A stretch of DNA of 64,000 bases from Rhodocyclaceae bacterium (GTDB taxonomy: Bacteria; Pseudomonadota; Gammaproteobacteria; Burkholderiales; Rhodocyclaceae): assembly GCA_016718525.1 (NCBI GenBank), contig JADKDD010000001.1:930001-994000 (forward strand). The letters run 5' to 3'. How positions within the stretch are numbered: position 1 is the first letter of the stretch; each line of letters opens with the position of its first letter. Both the position numbers and the translations under genes were made by a program. Positions 17,579 through 26,750 of this stretch are shown piece after piece. The notes beneath the pieces are model-generated. The model saw only the letters and a program-made list of their open reading frames with translations. It did no database searches and was not told where the DNA came from.

Positions 17579-17599
17579 ATTAGCGAATATTTCGCTAAT
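17579..17599. promoter_or_regulatory. Perfect 21-bp inverted repeat upstream of cbpA
   Basis: ATTAGCGAA-TAT-TTCGCTAAT is a perfect 9-bp palindrome with a 3-base centre, in the 220-bp gap between the rlmJ stop and the cbpA start (both minus strand). It could be an operator; it is not the CIRCE element, whose half-site is TTAGCACTC. The half-site also occurs upstream of etfB with wider spacing. The rest of the gap shows nothing clear. Confidence 0.4.
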
Positions 17600-17648
17600 G
17601 CCGTCCACAAGGCAGTCCTACGCAGACCGCAAGTTGAGTCAGTTGAAC

Positions 17649-18512
17649 TTATGAACTTGCAGTCGATGCTTGTTCAAATTTATTTAGACTCCACGCTGCG
17701 CGTTCATCCAGCGCTAATATTTCAGTCAGGTAGGGGAGCGCTTCATTCAATTTGGCCTCAAGCGTCCAGGGCGGATTGATAATGAACATTCCGCTCCCGT
17801 GCATGCCCCGACCTTGCGGGAAGGGGGCGCAGACTTTTAGTTGCGCATGCAGCCAGCTATTTGCCCCGGCTTTTTTCAGGCGCTCGGGCAATTGATTGGC
17901 ATCCAAGGAAGCAATGCAGGGATGCCAAACCAGAATCATTCCGGTCGCGAAGCGCTTTAGGGCATCTTTAACCGCGACAACCACCCGGGTGTAGTCATTT
18001 TTCATTTCGTAGGATGGGTCAATCAACACCATTCCGCGGCGCGAAACGGGGGGTAGAGCCGCTTTGAGGCCTTCGAATCCGTCGCACTGTTCGACAATCA
18101 CGCGCGGTGCCTTGCCTTTGAATTCGCGTCGCAGCAAAGCGGCATCAGTCGAATGCATTTCGCAAAAACGCAGTCGATCGTCCTCCCTTGCCAGTTGTGA
18201 TATTAGCCACGGTGAGCCGGGGTAGCGGCGCAGCTTTTCGCCCAAGTTCAGTTTGCGAACGGTCGCAAGGTAGGCGATGAGTGGCGCCGGAGCGTCCTTG
18301 CGACCCCATAGACGGGCGACACCGTTTTTGTACTCACCCGTTCGCTCGGCGTGTTCCGCTTCAAGCGAATAAATCCCGGCACCGGCATGGGTGTCGATCA
18401 CCGCGTAGGGCTTTTCCTTGCTGTTCATGTAGCCGAGACAGTGAATCAAGACTGTGTGCTTGAGCACATCGGCATGGTTACCAGCGTGATAAGAGTGGCG
18501 ATAACTGAGCAT
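17649..18512 (-). CDS. rlmJ: 23S rRNA (adenine-2030-N6)-methyltransferase
   Basis: SAM-dependent N6-adenine methyltransferase acting on A2030 of 23S rRNA. About 287 aa. The N-terminus MLSYRHSYHAGNHADVLKH is a strong RlmJ signature. VIDTHAGAGIYSL is the SAM motif and LRRYPGSPWLISQLAR, LPPVSRRGMVLIDPSYEMKNDY and GMFIINPPWTLE are family blocks. I start at the ATG at 18512 rather than a GTG four codons upstream because it gives the canonical N-terminus. The catalytic motif is DPSY where the family has DPPY. It is divergent from the pseudouridine synthase gene, 33 bp away. Confidence 0.93.
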   Translation of the reverse strand: MLSYRHSYHAGNHADVLKHTVLIHCLGYMNSKEKPYAVIDTHAGAGIYSLEAEHAERTGEYKNGVARLWGRKDAPAPLIAYLATVRKLNLGEKLRRYPGSPWLISQLAREDDRLRFCEMHSTDAALLRREFKGKAPRVIVEQCDGFEGLKAALPPVSRRGMVLIDPSYEMKNDYTRVVVAVKDALKRFATGMILVWHPCIASLDANQLPERLKKAGANSWLHAQLKVCAPFPQGRGMHGSGMFIINPPWTLEAKLNEALPYLTEILALDERAAWSLNKFEQASTASS

Positions 18513-18545
18513 ATTCCGGAACACGCGGCGATAGAATCAACAACC

Positions 18546-19295
18546 ATGAATGATACGCATCCAAATGATCCGGCGGGAATCCGCGTCTCCAAGCTGATGG
18601 CCGAACGCGGACTTTGTTCGCGGCGGGAGGCCGATAGTTACATAGAACGCGGCTTGGTGTTTGTTGATGGCAAACGGCTGAACGAACTGGGCACGCGTAC
18701 TTCACCAGACGCCGTAATTACTTTGGCGCCGGAGGCGCAAGCCAATCAGGCGCAACAGATGACGGTCATTCTGCATAAACCGATCGGCTATGTCTCAGGC
18801 CAGGCGGAGGACGGCCATCTACCGGCATTGACGCTCATCGGACCGACGACCCAAATGCCGGAGGATCGACCACGATTTCGGTCACTGCATTTGAAAGGCA
18901 TGGCGCCGGCAGGCCGTCTTGATATTGATTCGACCGGCCTGTTGGTGCTGACGCAAGACGGCCGTGTGGCAAGGCAATTGATCGGAGAGAACTCCACGGT
19001 CGACAAGGAGTATCTGGTCCGCGTTGAGGGCAAACTCGATGAGCGCGGGCTGGCGCTGCTGAACCACGGACTTGAGCTGGACGATAGAAAGCTTAAACCG
19101 GCGCGGGTCACTTGGGCCAACGAGGATCAATTGCGTTTTGTCCTGAATGAGGGACGCAAGCGGCAAATTCGACGCATGTGTGAGCTGGTTGGGTTGCATG
19201 TTACTGGTCTGAAGCGGGTGCGAATCGGCCGGATTCGCCTCGGCGAACTGCCCTTGGGAGAATGGCGTTTTTTGCGCCCGGGCGAAAGCTTCTGA
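18546..19295 (+). CDS. rRNA pseudouridine synthase, RluF/RsuA family
   Basis: Pseudouridine synthase of about 249 aa. An N-terminal S4 RNA-binding domain (IRVSKLMAERGLCSRREADSYIERG) is followed by the RsuA-family catalytic core with the active-site Asp in GRLDIDSTGLLVLTQDG and the block LNEGRKRQIRRMCELVGLHVTGLKRVRIGRI. RluF, acting on 23S rRNA U2604, is the closest type by layout, but RluB and RluE cannot be excluded. The ATG at 18546 removes a long unrelated upstream extension that overlaps rlmJ on the other strand. Confidence 0.88.
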   Translation: MNDTHPNDPAGIRVSKLMAERGLCSRREADSYIERGLVFVDGKRLNELGTRTSPDAVITLAPEAQANQAQQMTVILHKPIGYVSGQAEDGHLPALTLIGPTTQMPEDRPRFRSLHLKGMAPAGRLDIDSTGLLVLTQDGRVARQLIGENSTVDKEYLVRVEGKLDERGLALLNHGLELDDRKLKPARVTWANEDQLRFVLNEGRKRQIRRMCELVGLHVTGLKRVRIGRIRLGELPLGEWRFLRPGESF

Positions 19296-19471
19296 GGCAT
19301 CCTTGCCTGAAATGCGTTGATGCTCGGTTAAATCTGGACGAATATCGTCTGGCGAGTACCTGAAAAAGGTGTAATTTCTGCGCATATATGGTAAGGTGCG
19401 CCTCCCCTTTTTTTCCTGGATATCTCGCGCATTAGCACGCGTCGGCGCGTCCAGGACGCCCAAAACACCTG

Positions 19472-22400
19472 ATGGCCAAGCGCACCCCTGAGTACGATCC
19501 GCAGTGGATCGATTTGATGATTCACTTATTCTCAGAAGCAACCGTGCAGCGCGGACTTGGTTACGCTGTGGGTGGCCGGGTACGCCCTGGAAGTGTGGAA
19601 CTGGAAGACGGGCAAGTTCACATCCAGGCGCAGGTAAGAGGTTCAGCCCCTGAGTTGTACCGCATATCGATTTGGCTCAACGCGGACGGAACAGATCCTG
19701 ACACGGGTTACGATTCTGACTGCACCTGTCCGGTCGGATACGACTGCAAACATGTGGTTGCCGTATTGGCGACCTTGCGGGAACTACCGGAAGTCGCGAA
19801 GGCGATGCGACTCAATGGCAACGCCCTCCCTGCAATCCCGGAGGCGCCACTGCCACTATCGGGCGAAATGGGCGTCGAGCCAAGCCCGGCGGCCTTGGAG
19901 TGGCTGGCAAGTTTTAACGAGACCGAACCTCCAGCAGCAGTGGCGGGCGCTAACGGCGCAAGCACGAAGGTCGCCAGGCAATGCGTGGTGTATCTTTTAA
20001 ACGCTCAAAACCCGAATCGTCTGTCACTGGGCAAGAGCCGGGTGTTGAAGACGGGTGCAATCGGAAAGCCGACCGCGTATCGGCCGCAGACCTATGATTT
20101 GGGTGCTGCAAGAAGCGCGCGTGAGTTTATTGCTGATGAGGACATCGAGCCCTTGCGCCTATTTTTGGCCCTGCAGTCGAGCGGGACTTACTACTACCAG
20201 CAGGACGTTGAACTGTCCGGTGAAACCGGAGCCTTGCTGTTGCGTCAGGCGTTGGCCACTGGACGGCTGTTTATTGACGAACGACCAGAGGCAGCTTTGC
20301 GCGCTGGTGCGACGCTGCCGCTGGACCTCCATTGGACGCGAACCGCCGACGGTCAGCAAAACCCGAGTTTCAATTTGCCGGAGAGCACCCAGGTGCTGAC
20401 CACCTGGCCGCTGTATTACGTAAACACACTTCAAGGCACGGTCGGTGAGTTGAACTCGAAGTATCCCGAAGTGGTCATCAAGCGCTGGATGAACGCTCCA
20501 CCACTCAATGAAGCCGATGCCCTGCTGGTGCGACAGCAGTTAATCAAACTGGGCCGTGAGTTAAACCTCGAAGTGCCGTTACCGCAGGCTCAGGAGACCA
20601 GCTTCGGCGGTACGCCGACGGCACACGTGACTTTGGGGCTGGGCCGATTTCGCTATGTCAGCCTTAATCGGGTGGAAGATACGCACGCGATTGCCTCCCT
20701 GCATTTTCACTATCCGGATGGCCCGACGGTCGCCGCCAGTGAACATCCGGTGGTATTGATGACCCATCAACGCGACGGTGTCTGGCGGACGCTGGAGCGC
20801 GATGTTGAAAGCGAACAAAGAGCCTGGCGACTGCTGCAGGAGTTCGGCTTCGAAAGCTATAAATGGCGGTTACCAAACTACACCCGCACCGATGCTCCCG
20901 GCGACTGTTTGATGCCGGCGCGAAGCGACGCACATGGTTGGCTGGCTTTTCTTGGAGAAGGCGCCAAATTACTTGCCGAGCGCGGCATTACGGTAACGTT
21001 GGCGAGCGATTTCCCCTATCGGATAGAGGTCGCTGACGACTGGTTTGTTGAACTGGACGATGGAGAGCCGACGCAAGGCGATGCGGACAACGCCGGCAGT
21101 GATTGGTTCAATCTGGACCTGGGCGTACGGATCAATGGCGAGCGGGTCAGTCTGGTGCCGCCGTTACTGCGCCTGCTCCGCGAACGCCCCAAACTATTGG
21201 CCACCGTCAGAGCATTGGAAGATGATCAGAGTTTTCCTGTGCCATTGGATGAACGCCGCATCCTCCCGGTTCCGGCCGCGCGCCTCAAGGCCTGGCTACT
21301 GCCACTGCTGGAACTTCTCGACGATGACCGTCCACGGCTTTCGCGTTACCACGCGGCAATGCTGGCAGGCCTGGATGAGCAGCCGGCGCACTGGGTCGGT
21401 GGCGACAAGCTGCGCGAACTCGGTCAGCGACTGCGCGATTTTTCCGGCATCAAGGAGTGCCTGCCGGCGGAAGGATTCAACGCAACCTTGCGACCCTATC
21501 AACAGGCCGGCCTGAACTGGCTGCAGTTTCTCCGGGAGTATGGCTTGGCCGGGATTTTGGCCGACGATATGGGTTTGGGTAAGACGGTGCAAACCCTGGC
21601 CCATCTGCATCTCGAAAAGGCGAGTGGTCGCGCGAACCTGCCGAGCCTCGTGATCGGGCCGACCAGTTTGCTGACCAACTGGCGCAACGAGGCAGCCGAA
21701 TTCACGCCCAATCTCACCATCTTGACTCTGCATGGCAAGGACCGTTTCGACCGCTTCCACGAAATGGCAACGGTCGACCTGATCTTGACAACTTATCCTT
21801 TGCTGGTTCGCGATCGCGATGTCTTGATGGCGCAAAAATATCATCTGTTGGTCATGGACGAAGCCCAGTTCATCAAGAATCCCAAGGCGCAATCACATCA
21901 GGTTGCCCGGCAACTGAAAGCCCGGCATCGCCTGTCACTGACTGGAACTCCGCTGGAAAACCATCTCGGCGAATTGTGGGCGCAGTTTGACTTCCTGATG
22001 CCTGGTCTGCTCTCAAGCGCTTCGCGATTTACTCAGGTATTCCGCACACCAATCGAAAAACAGGGTGATGATGAAATGCGCCAACGGCTCGCTGACCGTG
22101 TGCGTCCCTTCCTGTTACGCAGGACCAAAGAAGAAGTACTGACTGATTTGCCGCCGCGCACGGAAATGATTCGCTGGGTTGAAATCGAGGGCGGACAACG
22201 GGATATTTACGAATCTCTGCGCGCGGTGTTCGATACCAAGTTGCGACAGGCGTTGGCCACCCAAGGCGTGGGACGTAGCCAGATCATGATTCTCGACGCC
22301 TTGCTCAAGCTGCGTCAGGTATGTTGCGATCCACGTTTAGTCAAGTTGGCCGCAGCAGAAGCGGTGGTGGCGAAAGGGCTTGCGCCATCTGCCAAGCTGA

Positions 22401-22921
22401 CTACGCTGATGGAGATGCTCGACGAACTGCTCGATGAGGGACGCAAAGTCCTGCTCTTCTCGCAATTCACTTCGATGCTGGAATTGATTGAAATCGAGTT
22501 GGTAAAGCGCAAGTACAAATACAGCAAGCTGACCGGCCAGACTAAGGATCGTGAGGCGGCGATCGAGGAGTTTCAACAGGGCCGGGTGCCGCTGTTTTTG
22601 ATCAGCTTGAAGGCCGGTGGCACGGGCCTTAATCTCACTGCAGCAGATACGGTGATTCACTATGACCCTTGGTGGAATCCGGCGGTGGAAGAACAAGCCA
22701 CTGCTCGCGCGCATCGGATCGGGCAGGACAAACCGGTGTTCGTGTACAAGCTTTTGACGCAAGGCACGGTCGAGGAGAAGATCTTGGCGTTGCAAGACCG
22801 CAAGCGTGGTTTGGCCGATCAATTGCTCACCGCCGGCGGAGCGGCCAGAGCGGCTGGTGAGGGAGGTGGTGGGCTGACCGCAGCGGATCTGGATGTCTTG
22901 TTCCAACCCTTGCCGGGCTAA
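19472..22921 (+). CDS. SWIM-domain SNF2/SWI2-family ATPase (helicase-like)
   Basis: A 1149-aa DNA translocase. Residues about 60-100 hold a SWIM zinc finger (CTCPVGYDCKH, C-x-C-n-C-x-H pattern). The C-terminal half holds the SNF2 motor: motif I ILADDMGLGKTVQTL near residue 690, motif II VMDEAQFIKNP (DEAQ form), motif III LTGTPLENHLGELW, motif V SLKAGGTGLNLTAAD and motif VI ARAHRIGQDKPVF. Bacterial members are related to HepA/RapA, and many carry SWIM; their role in transcription recycling or DNA repair is not settled. No partner gene is adjacent; the next gene is an SGNH hydrolase 5 bp away. Confidence 0.9.
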   Translation: MAKRTPEYDPQWIDLMIHLFSEATVQRGLGYAVGGRVRPGSVELEDGQVHIQAQVRGSAPELYRISIWLNADGTDPDTGYDSDCTCPVGYDCKHVVAVLATLRELPEVAKAMRLNGNALPAIPEAPLPLSGEMGVEPSPAALEWLASFNETEPPAAVAGANGASTKVARQCVVYLLNAQNPNRLSLGKSRVLKTGAIGKPTAYRPQTYDLGAARSAREFIADEDIEPLRLFLALQSSGTYYYQQDVELSGETGALLLRQALATGRLFIDERPEAALRAGATLPLDLHWTRTADGQQNPSFNLPESTQVLTTWPLYYVNTLQGTVGELNSKYPEVVIKRWMNAPPLNEADALLVRQQLIKLGRELNLEVPLPQAQETSFGGTPTAHVTLGLGRFRYVSLNRVEDTHAIASLHFHYPDGPTVAASEHPVVLMTHQRDGVWRTLERDVESEQRAWRLLQEFGFESYKWRLPNYTRTDAPGDCLMPARSDAHGWLAFLGEGAKLLAERGITVTLASDFPYRIEVADDWFVELDDGEPTQGDADNAGSDWFNLDLGVRINGERVSLVPPLLRLLRERPKLLATVRALEDDQSFPVPLDERRILPVPAARLKAWLLPLLELLDDDRPRLSRYHAAMLAGLDEQPAHWVGGDKLRELGQRLRDFSGIKECLPAEGFNATLRPYQQAGLNWLQFLREYGLAGILADDMGLGKTVQTLAHLHLEKASGRANLPSLVIGPTSLLTNWRNEAAEFTPNLTILTLHGKDRFDRFHEMATVDLILTTYPLLVRDRDVLMAQKYHLLVMDEAQFIKNPKAQSHQVARQLKARHRLSLTGTPLENHLGELWAQFDFLMPGLLSSASRFTQVFRTPIEKQGDDEMRQRLADRVRPFLLRRTKEEVLTDLPPRTEMIRWVEIEGGQRDIYESLRAVFDTKLRQALATQGVGRSQIMILDALLKLRQVCCDPRLVKLAAAEAVVAKGLAPSAKLTTLMEMLDELLDEGRKVLLFSQFTSMLELIEIELVKRKYKYSKLTGQTKDREAAIEEFQQGRVPLFLISLKAGGTGLNLTAADTVIHYDPWWNPAVEEQATARAHRIGQDKPVFVYKLLTQGTVEEKILALQDRKRGLADQLLTAGGAARAAGEGGGGLTAADLDVLFQPLPG

Positions 22922-22926
22922 ACGCG

Positions 22927-23643
22927 GTGCGGCATATCCTATCGACCATTGCATTGGCGCCATTGCTGCTTTGGCAAGGGCGTCGGGTGCGCGCCGAGGT
23001 TCCGCGTCTGCCTGAGCCGACTGGCGAGCGTCATGGCACTGTCGGGTCGGGTCTGCAACTGAAGTTATTGATTGTTGGCGATTCCGCTGCGGCCGGCGTT
23101 GGCGCCGAAACGCAGTCCGAAGCGCTTTCAGGTGCCGTGTTGAGTGTACTTCAGGATTCGTTTGAAGTGCGCTGGAAACTGATCGCCACTACCGGCCACA
23201 CCACAGCCGATGCATTGGCCGAATTAGTGGCACTGGCTAGCGAACCTTTTGATGTAGTGATTACCTCGCTTGGAGTTAATGACGTCACTTCGCAACACAG
23301 CCTCAAAAAATGGCAAAGACAGCAGCTCGATCTCGTTGCAGCGTTAAAGTTGCGATTTGACGCCGGCCAGATCTACCTGAGCGGCTTGCCGCCAATGCAC
23401 CGCTTTCCAGCATTACCGCAGCCGCTGCGCTGGTACATTGGCAGCCGTGCCAGACAATTTGACCGTGAGTTGGAACGACTTGTGCAACAAGTGCCAAACT
23501 GCGAGTTTGTGGCTTTGAACTTCTCTGGCTTGGGAACCGATGCCATGGCCTCCGATGGATTTCATCCCGGACCGGAGATTTACCGGCAATGGGGCGATGA
23601 GTTGGCAAGGCGCATCAAGTTGCGGCACGGGGTTCCTCAGTAG
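22927..23643 (+). CDS. SGNH-family esterase/lipase
   Basis: A 238-aa GDSL/SGNH hydrolase. Block I is LLIVGDSAAAGVGAE with the nucleophile Ser, block III is TSLGVNDVTSQ with the Asn of the oxyanion hole, and block V is ASDGFHPGPEIYRQW with the catalytic Asp and His. A hydrophobic N-terminus (LSTIALAPLLLW) could be a signal or membrane anchor. Substrate unknown. The start is a GTG five bases after the SNF2 gene stop, so the two are probably cotranscribed. Confidence 0.85.
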   Translation: MRHILSTIALAPLLLWQGRRVRAEVPRLPEPTGERHGTVGSGLQLKLLIVGDSAAAGVGAETQSEALSGAVLSVLQDSFEVRWKLIATTGHTTADALAELVALASEPFDVVITSLGVNDVTSQHSLKKWQRQQLDLVAALKLRFDAGQIYLSGLPPMHRFPALPQPLRWYIGSRARQFDRELERLVQQVPNCEFVALNFSGLGTDAMASDGFHPGPEIYRQWGDELARRIKLRHGVPQ

Positions 23644-23647
23644 CAAA

Positions 23648-23694
23648 CAGCACCATGCGGTGCTGATGCGCTCTACGTGGCGGAATGTCCGCTT
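23648..23694. other. Hairpin-rich stretch after the SGNH gene
   Basis: CAGCACC-ATGC-GGTGCTG (23648-23665) is a perfect 7-bp stem five bases after the stop codon. TCCGC-TTC-GCGGA follows near 23687. There is no T-run. The part GGTGCTGATG agrees with the dispersed repeat, but the flanks do not, so I treat it as a local hairpin that may protect or end the transcript. Confidence 0.4.
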
Positions 23695-23777
23695 CGCGGA
23701 TCGCCAACGCCGTTGAAGCTTGATCTACAAATCGGTCGGCTTGAATGCCACAGGAATGAACAGCAGGGAGCTAGACT

Positions 23778-24782
23778 ATGAAAGCAGTGGTTTGTACCAA
23801 ATACGGCGAAACTGCCGATGTCGTTGAACTGCGCCAAATTCCCGAACCGAATGCCGGACCGAATGAAGTCCTTATTGAGGTTCATGCGGCATCGGTTAAT
23901 CCAGTCGATTTCAAAATTCAACAAGGCGCGCTGAAAGCGATTCGCAAGCTGGACTTTCCATTCGTGATGGGCTTTGACGTTTCAGGTGTGGTCGTCGCCG
24001 TCGGTGCTGGAGTGCAGCAGTTCAAGGTCGGCGATGAGGTGTTTTCGCGCGTTGGTGCGGCGTACATGGGCACCTTCGCCGAGTTCGTCAAAGTCGACGA
24101 AAAATATGTAACCGGGAAGCCGAGCAATATCAGTCATCAGGAAGCGGCCGCCTTGCCCTTGGTTGCTCTGACGACCTGGCAAGTGCTAGTGACAACCGCC
24201 AATGTTCAGCCCGGGCAGCGCGTGCTGATTCACGCCGGTGCTGGCGGAATTGGCAGCATCGCGATACAGATTGCCAAGGCACTTGGCGCAACCGTGATCG
24301 CAACCACCAGCAGCAAGAACGTGGCGATGGTCAAAGCGCTTGGAGCTGATCAAGTGATTGACTACAAGGCGCAGGCATTTGAGGAAGTCGCCAAGGATAT
24401 TGATGTGGTTTATGAAACGCTGGGTGGCGAGAATCAAGTCAAGTCTTTTAGAGTGTTAAGGCCCGGCGGCATTCTGGTCTCGATCGTTGGCATTCCCTCT
24501 TCGGCATGGGCACGGGAGGAGGGGTTGCCCGCATACATGGGTTGGCTATTTGATTTATTAAATTGGAAAAACCGCCGATTGGCGCGACGGCAGCAGGCGC
24601 GGTTTGCATCGGTCTTGCTGCAACCGGAAGGCAGCAAGCTGGCAATCATCGCCGCGATGGTCGCGAGCGGCAAGATTCATGCCGTCATCGACCGCGTCTT
24701 CCCGATTGAGCAAACCAAAGATGCCTTGCTTTATATTCAATCTGGCAGGGCGACTGGAAAGATTGTAATTAGCGTCAAGTAA
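23778..24782 (+). CDS. MDR-superfamily quinone oxidoreductase/alcohol dehydrogenase
   Basis: A 334-aa NAD(P)H-dependent medium-chain reductase of the zinc-free quinone oxidoreductase type. The N-terminal GroES-like domain (PEPNAGPNEVLIEVHAASVNPVDFKIQQG) is followed by a Rossmann domain with RVLIHAGAGGIGSIAIQIAKALGATVIATTSSKN. The structural and catalytic zinc cysteines of classical alcohol dehydrogenases are not present, supporting the quinone-reductase branch. The true substrate is unknown. The 134 bp upstream contain hairpins; GGGAG precedes the ATG. Confidence 0.88.
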   Translation: MKAVVCTKYGETADVVELRQIPEPNAGPNEVLIEVHAASVNPVDFKIQQGALKAIRKLDFPFVMGFDVSGVVVAVGAGVQQFKVGDEVFSRVGAAYMGTFAEFVKVDEKYVTGKPSNISHQEAAALPLVALTTWQVLVTTANVQPGQRVLIHAGAGGIGSIAIQIAKALGATVIATTSSKNVAMVKALGADQVIDYKAQAFEEVAKDIDVVYETLGGENQVKSFRVLRPGGILVSIVGIPSSAWAREEGLPAYMGWLFDLLNWKNRRLARRQQARFASVLLQPEGSKLAIIAAMVASGKIHAVIDRVFPIEQTKDALLYIQSGRATGKIVISVK

Positions 24783-24853
24783 TTTTCATGAAACTTGAAC
24801 AGACGCTGTAAACGTGCCGATATTGGTATTGAAAAGCAAAGCCGGGAGTTGAA

Positions 24854-26332
24854 ATGCTTGTGAAAGTGATCAAAGTTGTAGTGATGACCTTTTTGGTTTT
24901 GGCATTTGTTCTTGGTCTTAATACCTGGCGCAACACTTCTAAACAACTTGAAGTTCAAGCCTTGCCTGATTTGGCAGTTAACGTTGACGCTGTGGCTGAA
25001 CACCTCGCCGGCGCGGTGCGGACACGGACGATTTTTAGTTTTCTGAGCCCTGACTTGGGCGCTGCCGAGTTCGAAAAGCTCCATCGACATCTGGAGGCCA
25101 GTTATCCCAATGTGCATCGCGTGCTCAAGCGCGAAAAGATCAACGGACACGGATTGCTCTACACCTGGCTGGGCAAGGATTCCAAAGCCAATCCAGTCCT
25201 GCTGCTCGCACACCAAGATGTCGTGCCGATTGCTCCGGGTACAGAATCGCTGTGGCAACAACCACCGTTTGACGGCGTGCGTAAGGACGGCTTTATCTGG
25301 GGGCGCGGTGCCTGGGACAACAAGAGCAATTTGATTTCGCAACTGGAGGCGGTCGAAATGCTCATCGTCAGCGGATTCCAACCAACGCGCACGGTTTACT
25401 TCGCCTTGACGCAGGATGAGGAAGTCACGCGTCATGATGCCCAGACCATCACCGAATTGTTACGCGCACGGGGCATCAAACTGGATTTTGTGCTTGATGA
25501 AGGCCTGATGGTGAGTGAAGGAGTGATCCCCGGCGTTGCCAAACCGGTTGCAATGATTGGAGTGGCGGAAAAGGGCTACCTTACCGTCGAGCTAAAGGTG
25601 GCGGCGACACCAGGACACTCGTCCATGCCGCCAGCCACTGGCACCAGTGCAATCGCGCAAATGACTGCTGCCTTGAATCGACTCGAAAACCAACAATTCC
25701 CCGCCAAGATCAGTGGTGTCGGGCGGCAACTTTTTGAGACCGTGGCGCCGGAAATGCAAGGATTCCCGCGCGTGGTGATGTCGAATCTATGGCTGTTTGA
25801 ACCGCTCGTGCGTCGGCAACTGGATGGTGCAGGAGGCAGTAGCGCGGCAATGCTGCGCACCACGACGGCACTGACCATTGTTCATGCCGGCAACAAAGAG
25901 AACGTATTGCCAGGCGTAGCGGAAGCAACGGTCAATTTTCGTCTGATGCCTGGCGACACTGAGGCGACCGTGCTCGCTCATGTCAAGCAGGTCATTGCCA
26001 ATGATGCAATCGAGGTCAAAGCACTGTCCAACGGTTCGGATCCGTCGCCGGTGATTCCGACTGATGCGCCTGCCTATGTGTTACTCAATCGAACGATTCG
26101 CGAGATCTTCCCTGAAACGGTAGTCGCGCCCGGTCTGATGATTGCTGCAACCGATTCGCGCCGATTTGTACCCGTGAGCGATCAGATTCTCAAATTCTCA
26201 CCTGTCCGGGCCAGGAAAGAGGACATGGCCCGTTTTCACGGGACGAACGAACGGATTTCGGAAAGCAACTTGGTAGAAATGGTGCGTTTCTACCATCGAT
26301 TTCTCAGTCAATCTGCGGGATCAGCGCGCTGA
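24854..26332 (+). CDS. M20-family peptidase, PM20D1/carboxypeptidase S-like
   Basis: A 492-aa dinuclear zinc hydrolase with one N-terminal membrane segment (residues 3-25, VKVIKVVVMTFLVLAFVLGL), so probably membrane anchored facing the periplasm. Zinc ligands can be placed: His and Asp in LLLAHQDVVP, Asp in WGRGAWDNKSN, the Glu pair in LTQDEEVTR, Asp in FVLDEGL and His in RFHGTNERI. The dimerisation insert lies around PGHSSMPP. The overall pattern is closer to yeast CPS1 and animal PM20D1, which make or cleave N-acyl amino acids, than to ArgE/DapE. The actual substrate is not known. hslR follows after 8 bp. Confidence 0.85.
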   Translation: MLVKVIKVVVMTFLVLAFVLGLNTWRNTSKQLEVQALPDLAVNVDAVAEHLAGAVRTRTIFSFLSPDLGAAEFEKLHRHLEASYPNVHRVLKREKINGHGLLYTWLGKDSKANPVLLLAHQDVVPIAPGTESLWQQPPFDGVRKDGFIWGRGAWDNKSNLISQLEAVEMLIVSGFQPTRTVYFALTQDEEVTRHDAQTITELLRARGIKLDFVLDEGLMVSEGVIPGVAKPVAMIGVAEKGYLTVELKVAATPGHSSMPPATGTSAIAQMTAALNRLENQQFPAKISGVGRQLFETVAPEMQGFPRVVMSNLWLFEPLVRRQLDGAGGSSAAMLRTTTALTIVHAGNKENVLPGVAEATVNFRLMPGDTEATVLAHVKQVIANDAIEVKALSNGSDPSPVIPTDAPAYVLLNRTIREIFPETVVAPGLMIAATDSRRFVPVSDQILKFSPVRARKEDMARFHGTNERISESNLVEMVRFYHRFLSQSAGSAR

Positions 26333-26340
26333 GATAAGCC

Positions 26341-26724
26341 ATGCCTGAATTACTTCAGTTGCGGATAGACAAATGGCTGTGGGCAGCACGGTTTTTCAAG
26401 ACCCGTAGCCTTGCCGCTTTGGCCGTCACCAGCCACAAAGTGAAATGGAACGGTGATCACACCAAGGCGTCGCGCGAAGTCAAGATTGGTGACGAGCTAG
26501 AAATCACCAGTGGCGAACAGCGTTTTGTCGTCGTTGTTATGGGTGTTTCGGAACTGCGGCGCCCGGCGCCGGAAGCACGGCAGCTATACGCTGAAACGCC
26601 GTCCAGCCTCGATTCGCGTCTGAAGCAGCAAGAGTTACGACGTCTGGCGCCAATGCCCGGGGCTAACCTCAGAGGTCGGCCGACCAAGAAGGCTGGAAGG
26701 CTAATTCGGGGTATCACCGGCTGA
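26341..26724 (+). CDS. hslR: Ribosome-associated heat shock protein Hsp15
   Basis: S4-domain protein that binds stalled 50S subunits carrying peptidyl-tRNA after heat stress. 127 aa. The S4 motif RIDKWLWAARFFKTRSLAALAV is at residues 8-29 and a basic C-terminal tail (RGRPTKKAGRLIRGITG) follows. Eight bases separate it from the M20 peptidase gene, so cotranscription is likely. It faces the MEST-like gene convergently, with a short GC-rich gap of about 26 bp and no clear terminator. Confidence 0.93.
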   Translation: MPELLQLRIDKWLWAARFFKTRSLAALAVTSHKVKWNGDHTKASREVKIGDELEITSGEQRFVVVVMGVSELRRPAPEARQLYAETPSSLDSRLKQQELRRLAPMPGANLRGRPTKKAGRLIRGITG

Positions 26725-26750
26725 TACCGCGCCCGCCAAGCCCAGGCGCC

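Noticed and set aside
17579..17599. CIRCE element for HrcA near cbpA
   Set aside because: Half-site is TTAGCGAA with a 3-base spacer, not TTAGCACTC with a 9-base spacer.
23654..23680. GGTGCTGATGCGCTCTACG as a further repeat copy
   Set aside because: The 10-base match is part of a local hairpin with its own complement, and the CAGTT start is missing.
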